Shown here: one piece after another, positions 54,605-63,346 of the stretch
Layout of the letters: the number at the start of each line of letters is the position of its first letter
Position numbering within the stretch: position 1 is the stretch's first letter
NCBI GenBank assembly: GCA_021775095.1
Contig: JAJFII010000042.1
Location: forward strand, 1 to 64,000
Origin: Rhodospirillales bacterium
Lineage (GTDB): Bacteria > Pseudomonadota > Alphaproteobacteria > Rhodospirillales > Casp-alpha2
DNA: 64,000 nt
Direction of reading: 5' to 3'
Notes under the pieces: generated by a model
The model's input: the letters and a program-made list of their open reading frames with translations, nothing else
Databases searched by the model: none
Told to the model about the DNA's origin: nothing
Translations under genes and position numbers: made by a program

Positions 54605-55240
54605 ATGCCCCGGCAAAACAGAGTGACCCCATCGGGGGAAATCATCGCCCATTCGGCGCGGGGCACTTTTATGGGTAACCGGGGCATCCTCCATAATCGT
54701 GATAAATCTCTTGGGCGCTCCCGCTGGCGCCATAAGGCCTGGATTATTTGCCTGTTGGCATTCAAAAATCGCCATTCGGATGTGATGCCAAGAAACGGTT
54801 ATACCCGGCTTTTTTTCCTCGATGAAGCGGTCGCCCTAGCAGCCGGTCACCGGCCCTGTGCCGAATGCCGGCACCGGGCCTATGCGTCCTTTAAAACCGT
54901 GTGGATGTTAAATAAAGGCCTTTCCTCTTGTCGTGCTGCGCAAATGGACAGCCGCTTACACCACGAACGGGTGCAACCGCTGACGAGGACCCAACGGACC
55001 ACACAGGCACCGCTGACAGATTTACCCAACGGTACATTCATACAATTACCGGACCACGCGCCGACATATCTCGTGTGGGGTGACGGTTTGTATGCCTATG
55101 AATACACCCACTATGCGGCACCCATTCAACGACCCATCGCCGCCCGGGTTTCGGTTCTCACGCCGCCGTCGACGGTTCAGGTTCTCAAGGCCGGTTACCA
55201 GCCCGAGATCGATGCCAGCCTTACGGCGTCAATATCCTGA
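54605..55240 (+). CDS. Conserved hypothetical protein with HRPCAECR motif
   Basis: A 211-residue protein of a family I recall in alphaproteobacteria and cyanobacteria without known function. The conserved N-terminus is PRQNRVTPSGEIIAHSARGT. A central LFFLDEAVALAAGHRPCAEC contains an Ada-like CxxC that could bind zinc, and LVWGDGLYAYEYTHY ends the core. No signal or membrane segment. A DNA- or metal-related role is conceivable but not shown. The start ATG 54605 follows an AT-rich region without a clear ribosome site. Confidence 0.75.
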   Translation: MPRQNRVTPSGEIIAHSARGTFMGNRGILHNRDKSLGRSRWRHKAWIICLLAFKNRHSDVMPRNGYTRLFFLDEAVALAAGHRPCAECRHRAYASFKTVWMLNKGLSSCRAAQMDSRLHHERVQPLTRTQRTTQAPLTDLPNGTFIQLPDHAPTYLVWGDGLYAYEYTHYAAPIQRPIAARVSVLTPPSTVQVLKAGYQPEIDASLTASIS

Positions 55241-55339
55241 CCTGCGCGTCGGCTCGCCGTTTACCGGCTTCATTTACGCGGCAATTTTGCCCTGGGATAA
55301 GGGAAACCCGTATCCAGCCGAGGCAACGGAAATCACGCA

Positions 55340-55353
55340 TTGATCTGGATTAA
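55340..55353. promoter_or_regulatory. FNR/FixK-like palindrome
   Basis: TTGATCTGGATTAA is one base from the FixK/FNR consensus TTGATCTGGATCAA. It lies inside a wider 22-bp palindrome whose outer arms are CGCATT/AATGCG. It sits 63 bp upstream of a candidate 43-codon ORF and about 600 bp before the acyl-CoA synthetase gene. Confidence 0.5.
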
Positions 55354-55415
55354 TGCGTGGATCAGACGCACCGCTATATTTGTTTTCGCAATTCACTTTT
55401 TTTGCGAAGTGAATA

Positions 55416-55547
55416 GTGACAACGGCACCTCCAGCAACAGCGCCAAAGGGTGAACAAGTGCAAAACGAAAAAACCGAAGCTATTCCTGCCAGGCAACAGG
55501 AAAATCCGCTGAAGTGGCTGCGAGAGCAAATGGCACCGGACCTATAA
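55416..55547 (+). CDS. Candidate 43-residue protein downstream of an FNR-like site
   Basis: A short frame from GTG 55416 to TAA 55547, hydrophilic and ending NPLKWLREQMAPDL, which looks protein-like. No strong ribosome site. It is the only plus-strand frame just behind the FNR-like palindrome. The rest of the 718-bp gap (55241-55957) holds minus-strand frames without recognisable similarity, perhaps remnants of a lost gene. Support is weak. Confidence 0.3.
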   Translation: MTTAPPATAPKGEQVQNEKTEAIPARQQENPLKWLREQMAPDL

Positions 55548-55957
55548 TGTCTGAAATATTTCGCATTTCGTCCGGGCCTGGAGAATTGATGCCCTTTATC
55601 GACCGGGCGTCTTTCGCCAAATTGTGCTCTGCCACCGGGAAAGTCGAAAGGCACGGGCTGACCCTAATTTTGATGAGTTGAACCGGAGGTGGACAGTAAC
55701 CGGCCCCCACAAATCGAAGGGCCAAGGAATCCCATTGACGATTGATTGTGGTTTACCTGGCACGCTGTCAAGCCAATGCGTCACGGCGATCTGAGGGGCG
55801 GCCTGCACAACAAAACAAAGAGACGGGCCGAAGCGACCAGCCTCTTGGATAGACCTTACACGTAAAATATACTGCTAAATTGCCGTCCCCCAACGGAGTA
55901 CCAGATTGCAAGTGATTTTCAGCAGATAACAATACAGATTTGAAAGACAAGAGACCC

Positions 55958-58654
55958 ATGAGTGTTCGTAATTTAGATAAACTGTTCTCGCCGAAATCGG
56001 TCGCAGTGATCGGCGCTTCAACCCGACATCGTTCCATTGGCAACCTGGTCATGCGAAATCTTCTGGATGGAGGTTTCGAGGGCCCGATTATGCCGGTAAA
56101 TCCAAAATACCAATCGGTTACGGGGGTACTTGCCTATAAAGATGTGAGTCAATTACCGACGACGCCTGATTTGGCGGTCTTTTGTATCCCCCCCCATGAC
56201 ATTCCCGATGTGCTCGAACAGCTTGGCGGTAGAGGAACAGGCGCGGCAATTATTTTGACTGCCGGACTTGCGGCCGTTGCATTAGACGGCGGCATGACTG
56301 TCAAAGACAGAATGCTGGAAGTTGCAAATTACTACAACATACGCCTTTTAGGACCCAATTGTCTGGGGTTGCTGGTCCCCGGCATCGGTTTGAATGCCAG
56401 TTTTGCCCATCTTCAGGCGTTACCCGGTAAAATCGCTTTTGTTTCGCAGTCGGGGGCGCTGTGTACGGCTGTTCTGGATTGGGCCCGTCCGCGCGGCATC
56501 GGGTTTTCGCACTTCGTCTCAGTGGGTGAAATGGCGAACACAGACTTTGGCGATGTCATCGATTACCTGGGCAGTGATCCTCATACGGAGGCGATCCTGC
56601 TGTATATTGAATCGATCCACCATAATCGGGCTTTCATGTCTGCAGCCCGAGCGGCGGCGCGCAACAAACCGGTCCTGGCCATTAAGTCCGGGCGACACGA
56701 TGAAGGGGCAAAAGCCGCCGCGTCCCATACCGGTGCCATGGCCGGCTCCGACTTAGTCTATGCGGCCGCCTTTCGCCGCGCCGGTATGTTGCGGGTAAAT
56801 GATTTTGAGGAACTGTTTGCGGCCGTTGAAACCCTGAGCCGGGGACGTCGACCACGGGGCAACCGATTGGCAATTTTAACCAACGGAGGTGGGTTGGGTG
56901 TCCTCGCAGTCGACGCCCTGATTGAGCAAGGCGGTCGCCTGGTTGAGCTTTCAGAAGATACCATCAGCCTTCTCGACGCGGTCCTTCCCGCCACATGGTC
57001 GCGCGCCAACCCGATCGATATTATCGGCGACGCATCCGCCCAGCGTTATATCGATGTTCTCCGTATCGTGTTGCAATCTGCGGAAGTTGATGCGGTCATG
57101 TGTATGCATTGTCCGGTGGCCGTCGTACCGGCATCGGAGGTGGCACAAGCCATTATTGATGTTGGCAAAGAATTTCCAGACGCATCACTGACAACTTGTT
57201 TTGTTGGCGAGGCGACCGTGGCACCTGCGCGTAAACTGTTCAATGACTTTAATATCCCGACCTTCGACGCTCCTTTGCAGGCTGTACAAGCCTTTATGCA
57301 TACGGTCCATTATCGATGTAATCAGGAACTTTTGATCGAAACCCCGCCCTCTCTGCCGCCAAACTTCAAACCGGATCGGGATCTTGCCCGCTCGATTGTA
57401 AAAGACGCGCTGGCGTCCGGGCATGCATTTATGAGTGAACCGGAGGCCAAGGCGTTGCTGGCATCCTATGGGATACCAACGGTTGAAACACGCGTCGCAA
57501 ACACACCGGCCGCAGCAAAAACCGAAGCTGCGGCCATAGGCTTCCCTGTTGCATTAAAAATTATATCGCCGCAAATCACCCATAAATCGGATGTCGGGGG
57601 TGTGGTTCTCGATTTACAATCGCCGACGGATGTTGAAAAAGCCGCCGATGAAATGCTGGAACGCATTGAACAGTCACTTGGAAAAATAGAAATTTCCGGC
57701 TTTTCCATACAATCCATGGCACGCCGTGCCAGTGCGCTTGAACTGATTATTGGTGTCGTTAACGATCCGATTTTTGGTCCGGTTATCCTGTTTGGTGAAG
57801 GGGGTACTGCGGTAGAACTTATCGGCGATCGTGCCGTCGCTTTACCGCCGCTTAATATGGCCCTGGCCAAAGATCTGGTGTCGCAAACCCGGGTTTATAA
57901 GTTACTGCAAGGTTACCGTGAACAGCCCGCTGCGGATTTAGACGCGATCTATCTGATGCTTAATCAAGTCGCTCAGTTAATCATCGATACCCCCGAAATC
58001 CAGGAACTCGATATCAATCCGTTATTCGCCGATTATAACGGCGTCTTGGCACTGGACGCGCGAATCAAGGTCGCTCCGGCAACAACGATCGGTAGCGAAC
58101 GCCTGGCGATCAGGCCTTATCCAGCGGAACTGGAATCAACCTTCACCATGAAAAACGGCCGCGAAGTTTTGATCCGACCGATCCTGCCGGAGGATGAAAC
58201 CAACCATCATATTTTTATCTCCAAATTAACACCACAAGATATCCGATTTCGCTTTTTTGGCTCGGTTAAGAACCTGCCTCACTCGCAAATGGCGCGTCTG
58301 ACACAGATTGATTATGACCGTGAAATGGCCTTCATCGCCATTGGTAAGGACAAACAAGGGATCAATGAAACTCTCGGCGTTGTCCGTATCGTCACAACAA
58401 AAGACAATACATTAGCCGAGTTTTCCATTGTTATCCGCTCGGATCTGAAAGGGGCTGGGCTGGGGTGGAGGTTAATGCAGAAGATGATCGCTTATTGCAA
58501 AACCCGCCAAACCAAGGCTTTGGTCGGACAAATTTTGAGCGAAAACAATCGAATGATCCAATTCACCAAGGAACTGGGTTTTCTTCGTACAGGCCAGCCA
58601 GAACCGGGGGTCGTTGAGGTCATGCTTCAATTGGACGACCACATGGTGACCTGA
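55958..58654 (+). CDS. ADP-forming acyl-CoA synthetase fused to GNAT acetyltransferase
   Basis: An 898-residue fusion. Order of domains: CoA-binding (SVAVIGASTRHRSIGNLVMR) at 10-140; succinyl-CoA ligase-like flavodoxin folds at 150-460, with the His-loop region KSGRHDEGAKAAASHTGAMA; an ATP-grasp domain around 480-700 (PVALKIISPQITHKSDVGGV); and a C-terminal GNAT domain (RSDLKGAGLGWRLMQKMIAY). This is the Pat/AcsP-type layout. Homologous fusions make acyl-CoA with ATP or, in related proteins, acetylate acetyl-CoA synthetase; whether the synthetase half is active is not visible. ATG 55958 is preferred over TTG 55940. Adjacent to the FNR-linked stress genes. Confidence 0.93.
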   Translation: MSVRNLDKLFSPKSVAVIGASTRHRSIGNLVMRNLLDGGFEGPIMPVNPKYQSVTGVLAYKDVSQLPTTPDLAVFCIPPHDIPDVLEQLGGRGTGAAIILTAGLAAVALDGGMTVKDRMLEVANYYNIRLLGPNCLGLLVPGIGLNASFAHLQALPGKIAFVSQSGALCTAVLDWARPRGIGFSHFVSVGEMANTDFGDVIDYLGSDPHTEAILLYIESIHHNRAFMSAARAAARNKPVLAIKSGRHDEGAKAAASHTGAMAGSDLVYAAAFRRAGMLRVNDFEELFAAVETLSRGRRPRGNRLAILTNGGGLGVLAVDALIEQGGRLVELSEDTISLLDAVLPATWSRANPIDIIGDASAQRYIDVLRIVLQSAEVDAVMCMHCPVAVVPASEVAQAIIDVGKEFPDASLTTCFVGEATVAPARKLFNDFNIPTFDAPLQAVQAFMHTVHYRCNQELLIETPPSLPPNFKPDRDLARSIVKDALASGHAFMSEPEAKALLASYGIPTVETRVANTPAAAKTEAAAIGFPVALKIISPQITHKSDVGGVVLDLQSPTDVEKAADEMLERIEQSLGKIEISGFSIQSMARRASALELIIGVVNDPIFGPVILFGEGGTAVELIGDRAVALPPLNMALAKDLVSQTRVYKLLQGYREQPAADLDAIYLMLNQVAQLIIDTPEIQELDINPLFADYNGVLALDARIKVAPATTIGSERLAIRPYPAELESTFTMKNGREVLIRPILPEDETNHHIFISKLTPQDIRFRFFGSVKNLPHSQMARLTQIDYDREMAFIAIGKDKQGINETLGVVRIVTTKDNTLAEFSIVIRSDLKGAGLGWRLMQKMIAYCKTRQTKALVGQILSENNRMIQFTKELGFLRTGQPEPGVVEVMLQLDDHMVT

Positions 58655-58685
58655 TCTATGGACAGAGATCTTTGCGATATCAGGC

Positions 58686-59555
58686 CTAATGAGCCATCAG
58701 CACCGGCATCTCACCCGCCTTTAAAAGTTCATCCGTGACCCCACCGAAGACAAACTGACGAAGCCTGTTATGGCTATAAGCGCCAATCACGAGCAACTGT
58801 GCATCGGCCTTGCGGGCTGTGTTTTGTATGCGTTTTGCAAGGTCCGGTCCCTTGGCCTTGAACAGCTTTGTCGTTGCGTTGATGCCGTGCCACTTCAAGG
58901 AGTCGGCAAAAGCGGAAACATCAGTGCGCGAGAAATCTTCATCGGTTCCGGCAATTACAGTCACGTTTTCGGCGGCCTCCAACACAGGCATCGCGAAGGA
59001 AACAGCCCGTGCGGCCTCTTGAGACCCATTCCACGCAATGGCAATCGACTGGATGGGACGCATGTGTTTTTTCGAAGGGGCCAGGAGAACTGGTTTTCCG
59101 CTATCGATAAGCGCCGCTTCGACCAAGATATCCCAATCGGCGTTACCGTTCTCGTTTTGGCGAAGTACGCAAACCAAATCTGCGAGCCGCCCGACTTTGA
59201 TCAGGTTTGCGGAAAGATTACCAATCTCCTGTGTAAACCCAGCCGTTACATGGTCCGACTTGGACGGCCCGACGGACTCGGCGACCGAGTTTGTTTTCCG
59301 CCATTTGTCATAGGTCAACTGAGCGGCACGCCGAGAGTCCTCGGCCTGCTCTTCTGCGGCGCGAATGAGAGATTCCATCATTATGGTGGTCATCCCATCG
59401 CCCATATACGAGGCGATTATATCGCTGGGTTCGCGATGTAAAAATACGGCATGGATATGGGCATTTGTAAATGTCGCCATAGTTAGCGCCGTATCCAAAA
59501 CGCGTTTGTCTGCCTTAGTGCCGGTCATCGGGGCTAACAGTGTCTTGATCGTCAT
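58686..59555 (-). CDS. Universal stress protein, tandem UspA domains
   Basis: A 289-residue protein with two Usp-like domains. The second is clearest: SIAIAWNGSQEAARAV as its first strand and VIGAYSHNRLRQFVFGGVTD as its C-terminal nucleotide-binding-like loop. The first begins KTLLAPMTGTKADKRVLDTA. It is convergent with the acyl-CoA synthetase (31 bp apart). A perfect TTGA-N6-TCAA site 79 bp upstream of its start suggests control by an FNR/FixK regulator, as often found for usp genes. Confidence 0.93.
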   Translation of the reverse strand: MTIKTLLAPMTGTKADKRVLDTALTMATFTNAHIHAVFLHREPSDIIASYMGDGMTTIMMESLIRAAEEQAEDSRRAAQLTYDKWRKTNSVAESVGPSKSDHVTAGFTQEIGNLSANLIKVGRLADLVCVLRQNENGNADWDILVEAALIDSGKPVLLAPSKKHMRPIQSIAIAWNGSQEAARAVSFAMPVLEAAENVTVIAGTDEDFSRTDVSAFADSLKWHGINATTKLFKAKGPDLAKRIQNTARKADAQLLVIGAYSHNRLRQFVFGGVTDELLKAGEMPVLMAH

Positions 59556-59634
59556 AGCAGATTTCTCCGTCTCATCCTGCAGGTCGAACGCTCGTTATGT
59601 GGAACAGAAATAACACCCATCGTCGTATCAGACG

Positions 59635-59648
59635 TTGACTCAAATCAA
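59635..59648. promoter_or_regulatory. FNR/FixK box upstream of the usp gene
   Basis: TTGACTCAAATCAA fits TTGA-N6-TCAA exactly. It lies between the stop of the P-type ATPase gene (59684) and the usp start (59555), so it can serve the usp gene only. The position suits an activator site about 40 bp before a transcription start. Confidence 0.65.
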
Positions 59649-59683
59649 TCTCCATAGCCACAGGCATGATGGTATCGAAACCG

Positions 59684-62461
59684 CTATATTATGTGACCCT
59701 GGCTCATGAACCGATTGTACAAAACTTTGAATATCTCCATAACAAAAATAAGTGAAATCGCCAGTATGCCGACGATCAGCCAGTCGACCGGACTTATCGG
59801 CTGGATATCGAGAACTTGCGAAAGTCCCGGTGTAAACATCGCCCCAATATGAAGCAGCTGGGCACCAATTACAGCGATTAGCAGGAAGGGGTTCGCCATC
59901 AGCGAAATCCGGAAGATCGATTGTCGTTCGGATCGCGCGTTCAAGGCGTGGGCATTTTCAAAAAGCACCATCAGCATTAAAACAAGATTACGCGCTTCTT
60001 CTAGCGAATACCCATTGTGCAAGAACCAGGCATATGCCGCACAACTCGCGGCCCCCATGTAAAAACCGGCGATCATGACCTGGGCCGTCATCCGCTGATC
60101 AAATAATCGTTCTGACTTTGGTCGCGGCATTCTCCTGGTTATTCCGGGCTCTCCTTTCTCGAAGGCAAGAGCAATGTCCTGGATGCCGTTTGTGACCAGA
60201 TTTAACCACAGCAATTGAACGGCAAATAAGGGAACAGGCAAGCCAAAAAGGATCGCCAGCATAAAAAGAACAATTTCACCAAGACCCGTGGAGATCAGAA
60301 GATATATGAGTTTCCGCACATTATCATAGGCAGCCCGGCCTTCTTCAACGCCGGCAAAAATCGATGCAAAGTTATCATCCGCAATAATAAGATCGGCAGC
60401 ACTGCGGGCGACATCGGTACCGGACTTTCCCATGGCCACACCAATGTCAGCGGCTTTTAACGCCGGCGCATCGTTAACACCGTCCCCGGTGACAGCGACG
60501 ACATGGCCCAAACTCTGCAGGCCACGGACGATATCGAGTTTTTTCAAGGGTTCAATGCGAGCAAAGACCCGTCGATCGCGAAGCAATGCGTCGAATTTCT
60601 GAGTGTTTGCCATGGCGTCGGAGACGTCTTCTTCACCAGCAACATCGGCGGCGCTATCAGCAAGGTTCAGCCGCCGGGCAATGGCCAGGGCCGTTGTCGG
60701 GTGGTCGCCGGTGATCATGACAACGTCGATACCCGCCTGTCTGCAGTTTTCAATCGCCTGCGGCACCTCTGGGCGGATCGGATCAATGAGGCCAACGAGA
60801 CCAACCAGTGTGAGGTTAGCAATCGCTTCCTCCGCGCGGTGTTCCGTGAGGGATGGATCGGTGGTACCGCATGCGACCGCAATAACACGGTGACCACCGT
60901 CGGCAAGTTTTTCAACGGCTTCGAAGACAGCGTCCCGGTCGACGCCGATACAAGCCGGAACGACCACTTCCGCAGCCCCTTTGACATGAACCAAAAGCCG
61001 CCCTTCCGGTTCATCTGGCGAACGGGTGAAGGCCGCAGCGTAGCGGTGTTCAGGTTCGTAGGCAATGGTTGCAACGGACGTTGTTTTCTTTCTCAATGCC
61101 GTTGGATCAAGGCCAATCTTCTGAGCCATTACCAGGAACGCAATATCGACCGTATCGCCGATCCATTCAGATCCTTTATCGCCAGTGCCTTGGCTGGCTT
61201 CATTGCACAAAATGGCAGTTTCTGCCAAAAGCGACAGGTTATTCTCGATCCCGCGAGAGGACGGCGGCCCCATAAGGGGTTTCCTCTCATTTGTATGTAG
61301 GCCACCGGCGGTAATCTCAACCTCGACGCCAGAACCTTTTTTGTCGAACAGCACCAAAGAAGTTGCTGTCAATTCATTCAGCGTCAGTGTCCCGGTCTTG
61401 TCGCTCGCGATCAGGGTGCAGGAACCAAGTCCCTCAACTGCCGACAAAAATCGAACAACGACATTACGCCGCTGCATACGATTGGTGGCGATTGCCAGCG
61501 TAACAGTGATCGCGACAGGCAGTCCTTCGGGAATGGCGGCAACAGCAAGAGCCACAGAAACTAAAAATACCGTTAACAGCGGAAGGCCCTGAAAAATCTG
61601 CGCAGTTGCCACCATGCCGATCAGGATAATGGTCGCGATACCGACCGCCCGGCTGAAGCGTTCCAACTGGCGGGTTAAGGGGGGTTGGGATGTATCTGCT
61701 TGCTGGAGAGCGATAGCAATTTGTCCAATTTCGGTATCCTGGCCAGTTCCGACAACCATTGCAGTTGCCCGCCCGCTCATTACAATTGTGCTGGCAAACA
61801 GCATATTGGTGCGATCCGCGACGGGCGCGGTTCTGGCAACAGGTGTCTTGGTTTGTTTGTCAACTGGCAGTGATTCCCCGGTAATCAACGATTCATCAAC
61901 GCGTAATTCGCGGCTATCGAGCAATCGCAAATCGGCACCAATCCTGGCCCCGGTTTCCAGCCTGACAACATCACCTGGTACCAGCAGGCCGGTTTCCAAC
62001 TCGATCCAATGGCCGCCGCGATGGACGATTGTCCGATGCGGTACCAGGCGGTTCAATTCGGTGGCTTTTATTTGTGCCCGCCATTCCTGGACGGCTCCGA
62101 TTATCGCATTGAACAGGAGGACGACAAAAATAAACAGGCCGTCCAGCACTTCGCCCACAACAAAGGAAACAACTGTCGCTGCGAGCAGCAGATAAACCAG
62201 AGGGTTCCTGAACTGGCGAAGAAAAATTTGCGGCAGACCTGGTAATTTGGCCGTGGGCAAAGCGTTAGGGCCGTAGTGTTCAAGCCGTGATCGCGCTTCA
62301 TCCATCGACAACCCATCTCTTGCCGTCGTCAGTCGCTGACAAACTGATGATATGCTCTCCGCGTGCCAGTCGGCAAAACGGGTCTGGGCAGAGTGTTGTG
62401 ATGGGTTGTCCATCCGATTTGAACGAACATCGTTGTCGTTATTTGCTTTTATGTTTTCCAT
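59684..62461 (-). CDS. Cation-transporting P-type ATPase (type II)
   Basis: A 925-residue pump. Actuator domain: ITGESLPVDK. Phosphorylation site: DKTGTLTLNEL. Nucleotide domain: KGAAEVV. Hinge: TGDGVNDAPALKAADIGVAMG. TM4 has the IPEGLP calcium-pump-type motif, and TM6 reads LLWLNLVTNGIQD, where the SERCA Asp is replaced by Asn. An N-terminal cation-ATPase domain (SVCQRLTTARDGLSMDEARS) is present and the N-tail is long. Calcium or another divalent cation is likely; ion identity is not settled. ATG 62461 overlaps the upstream metallo-hydrolase gene by 23 bp and has GGGA upstream. Confidence 0.95.
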   Translation of the reverse strand: MENIKANNDNDVRSNRMDNPSQHSAQTRFADWHAESISSVCQRLTTARDGLSMDEARSRLEHYGPNALPTAKLPGLPQIFLRQFRNPLVYLLLAATVVSFVVGEVLDGLFIFVVLLFNAIIGAVQEWRAQIKATELNRLVPHRTIVHRGGHWIELETGLLVPGDVVRLETGARIGADLRLLDSRELRVDESLITGESLPVDKQTKTPVARTAPVADRTNMLFASTIVMSGRATAMVVGTGQDTEIGQIAIALQQADTSQPPLTRQLERFSRAVGIATIILIGMVATAQIFQGLPLLTVFLVSVALAVAAIPEGLPVAITVTLAIATNRMQRRNVVVRFLSAVEGLGSCTLIASDKTGTLTLNELTATSLVLFDKKGSGVEVEITAGGLHTNERKPLMGPPSSRGIENNLSLLAETAILCNEASQGTGDKGSEWIGDTVDIAFLVMAQKIGLDPTALRKKTTSVATIAYEPEHRYAAAFTRSPDEPEGRLLVHVKGAAEVVVPACIGVDRDAVFEAVEKLADGGHRVIAVACGTTDPSLTEHRAEEAIANLTLVGLVGLIDPIRPEVPQAIENCRQAGIDVVMITGDHPTTALAIARRLNLADSAADVAGEEDVSDAMANTQKFDALLRDRRVFARIEPLKKLDIVRGLQSLGHVVAVTGDGVNDAPALKAADIGVAMGKSGTDVARSAADLIIADDNFASIFAGVEEGRAAYDNVRKLIYLLISTGLGEIVLFMLAILFGLPVPLFAVQLLWLNLVTNGIQDIALAFEKGEPGITRRMPRPKSERLFDQRMTAQVMIAGFYMGAASCAAYAWFLHNGYSLEEARNLVLMLMVLFENAHALNARSERQSIFRISLMANPFLLIAVIGAQLLHIGAMFTPGLSQVLDIQPISPVDWLIVGILAISLIFVMEIFKVLYNRFMSQGHII

Positions 62462-63197
62462 GATCATTCCCGCTAGCGTTGTTTGTCTGTTCCAATGCAT
62501 CGACGGGAATTTTCAGGTAATGAATGCCATTGTTTTCCGGCGGTGGTAGATGGCCCGCCCGCATGTTTACCTGCACGGACGGAAGGATAAGAACCGGCAT
62601 ATCCAGAGCTTGCTCGCGCTCGGTTCGTAGCTGCACAAAATCATCTTCTCTTATGCCATCGTGTATGTGAATGTTTTCGGCACGCTCGGCGGCGACAGTT
62701 GTCTGCCAGGCGTATCCCCGCCCGTCCGGTGTATAGTCATGGCACATGAATAAGCGTGTATCCATTGCCAGCGAGAGGAATTTTTTTTGGATCGACCTGT
62801 ATAGGTGCCGCGCATCTCCACCGGGGAAATCGCATCGCGCGGTTCCATAGTCCGGCATAAACAATGTGTCGCCGACAAAAGCCGTGTCATTAATCAGGTA
62901 GCTGACACAGGCGGGGGTATGACCCGGCGTATGGATCACTTTCACCTCCAGCTCGCCAATATGGAAAACCGCGCCATCTTCGAAAAGCTGGTCAAATTGG
63001 CTTCCGTCGACGGCAAGGTCCTGGGCACCAATAAAGTCGATTATGGCATCTGCAGACGCGGTCGACCGACAACCGGATTTCGGATCGAAGTCCCGTACGG
63101 AATCAATAACTGCCGAATGTCTGGTTTTCTTATCCCAAACGACGTGGGTCGCTGTGGAAGTTTCGCGATCAAAGAAAGTCTCAACACTCAGGTTCAT
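62439..63197 (-). CDS. Metallo-beta-lactamase-fold hydrolase (persulfide dioxygenase/Blh-like) lacking the HxHxDH segment
   Basis: 252 residues; relatives are about 290. The ends match the family closely: VIDSVRDFDPKSG, HTPGHTPACVSYL, VGDTLFMPDYGTARCDFPGG, FMCHDY and LPSVQVNMRAGHLPPPENNG. Between residues 55 and 66 the sequence jumps from IGAQDLAVD to GSQFDQLF. The normally intervening roughly 55 residues, including the essential THxHxDH iron-binding motif, are absent. Frame is kept. The remaining ligands (His in HTPGHT, Asp in GDTLF, His in CHDY) remain. Activity as a persulfide dioxygenase or hydrolase is therefore doubtful. ATG 63197 has GAGG upstream. Same transcript as the P-type ATPase. 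Confidence 0.9.
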   Translation of the reverse strand: MNLSVETFFDRETSTATHVVWDKKTRHSAVIDSVRDFDPKSGCRSTASADAIIDFIGAQDLAVDGSQFDQLFEDGAVFHIGELEVKVIHTPGHTPACVSYLINDTAFVGDTLFMPDYGTARCDFPGGDARHLYRSIQKKFLSLAMDTRLFMCHDYTPDGRGYAWQTTVAAERAENIHIHDGIREDDFVQLRTEREQALDMPVLILPSVQVNMRAGHLPPPENNGIHYLKIPVDALEQTNNASGNDHGKHKSK

Positions 63198-63332
63198 CAC
63201 ATTATCCTCAATTGAAATGGCAACGGACATCCGAGTTCAAAGCCGTTCACTCCGTAAATGGGGATTTATCCTGTCTGCTAGGGGCAAACGGCTGCCCTGA
63301 TAGGTGTCTATACCCGTAGCAATCGATCCTCA

Positions 63333-63346
63333 TTGATTTGCGTCAA
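63333..63346. promoter_or_regulatory. FNR/FixK box upstream of the metallo-hydrolase/ATPase genes
   Basis: TTGATTTGCGTCAA fits TTGA-N6-TCAA exactly, with T at position 5 also matching the FNR consensus. It lies 136 bp upstream of the start at 63197 and is the probable control site for the hydrolase-ATPase operon. Confidence 0.65.
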
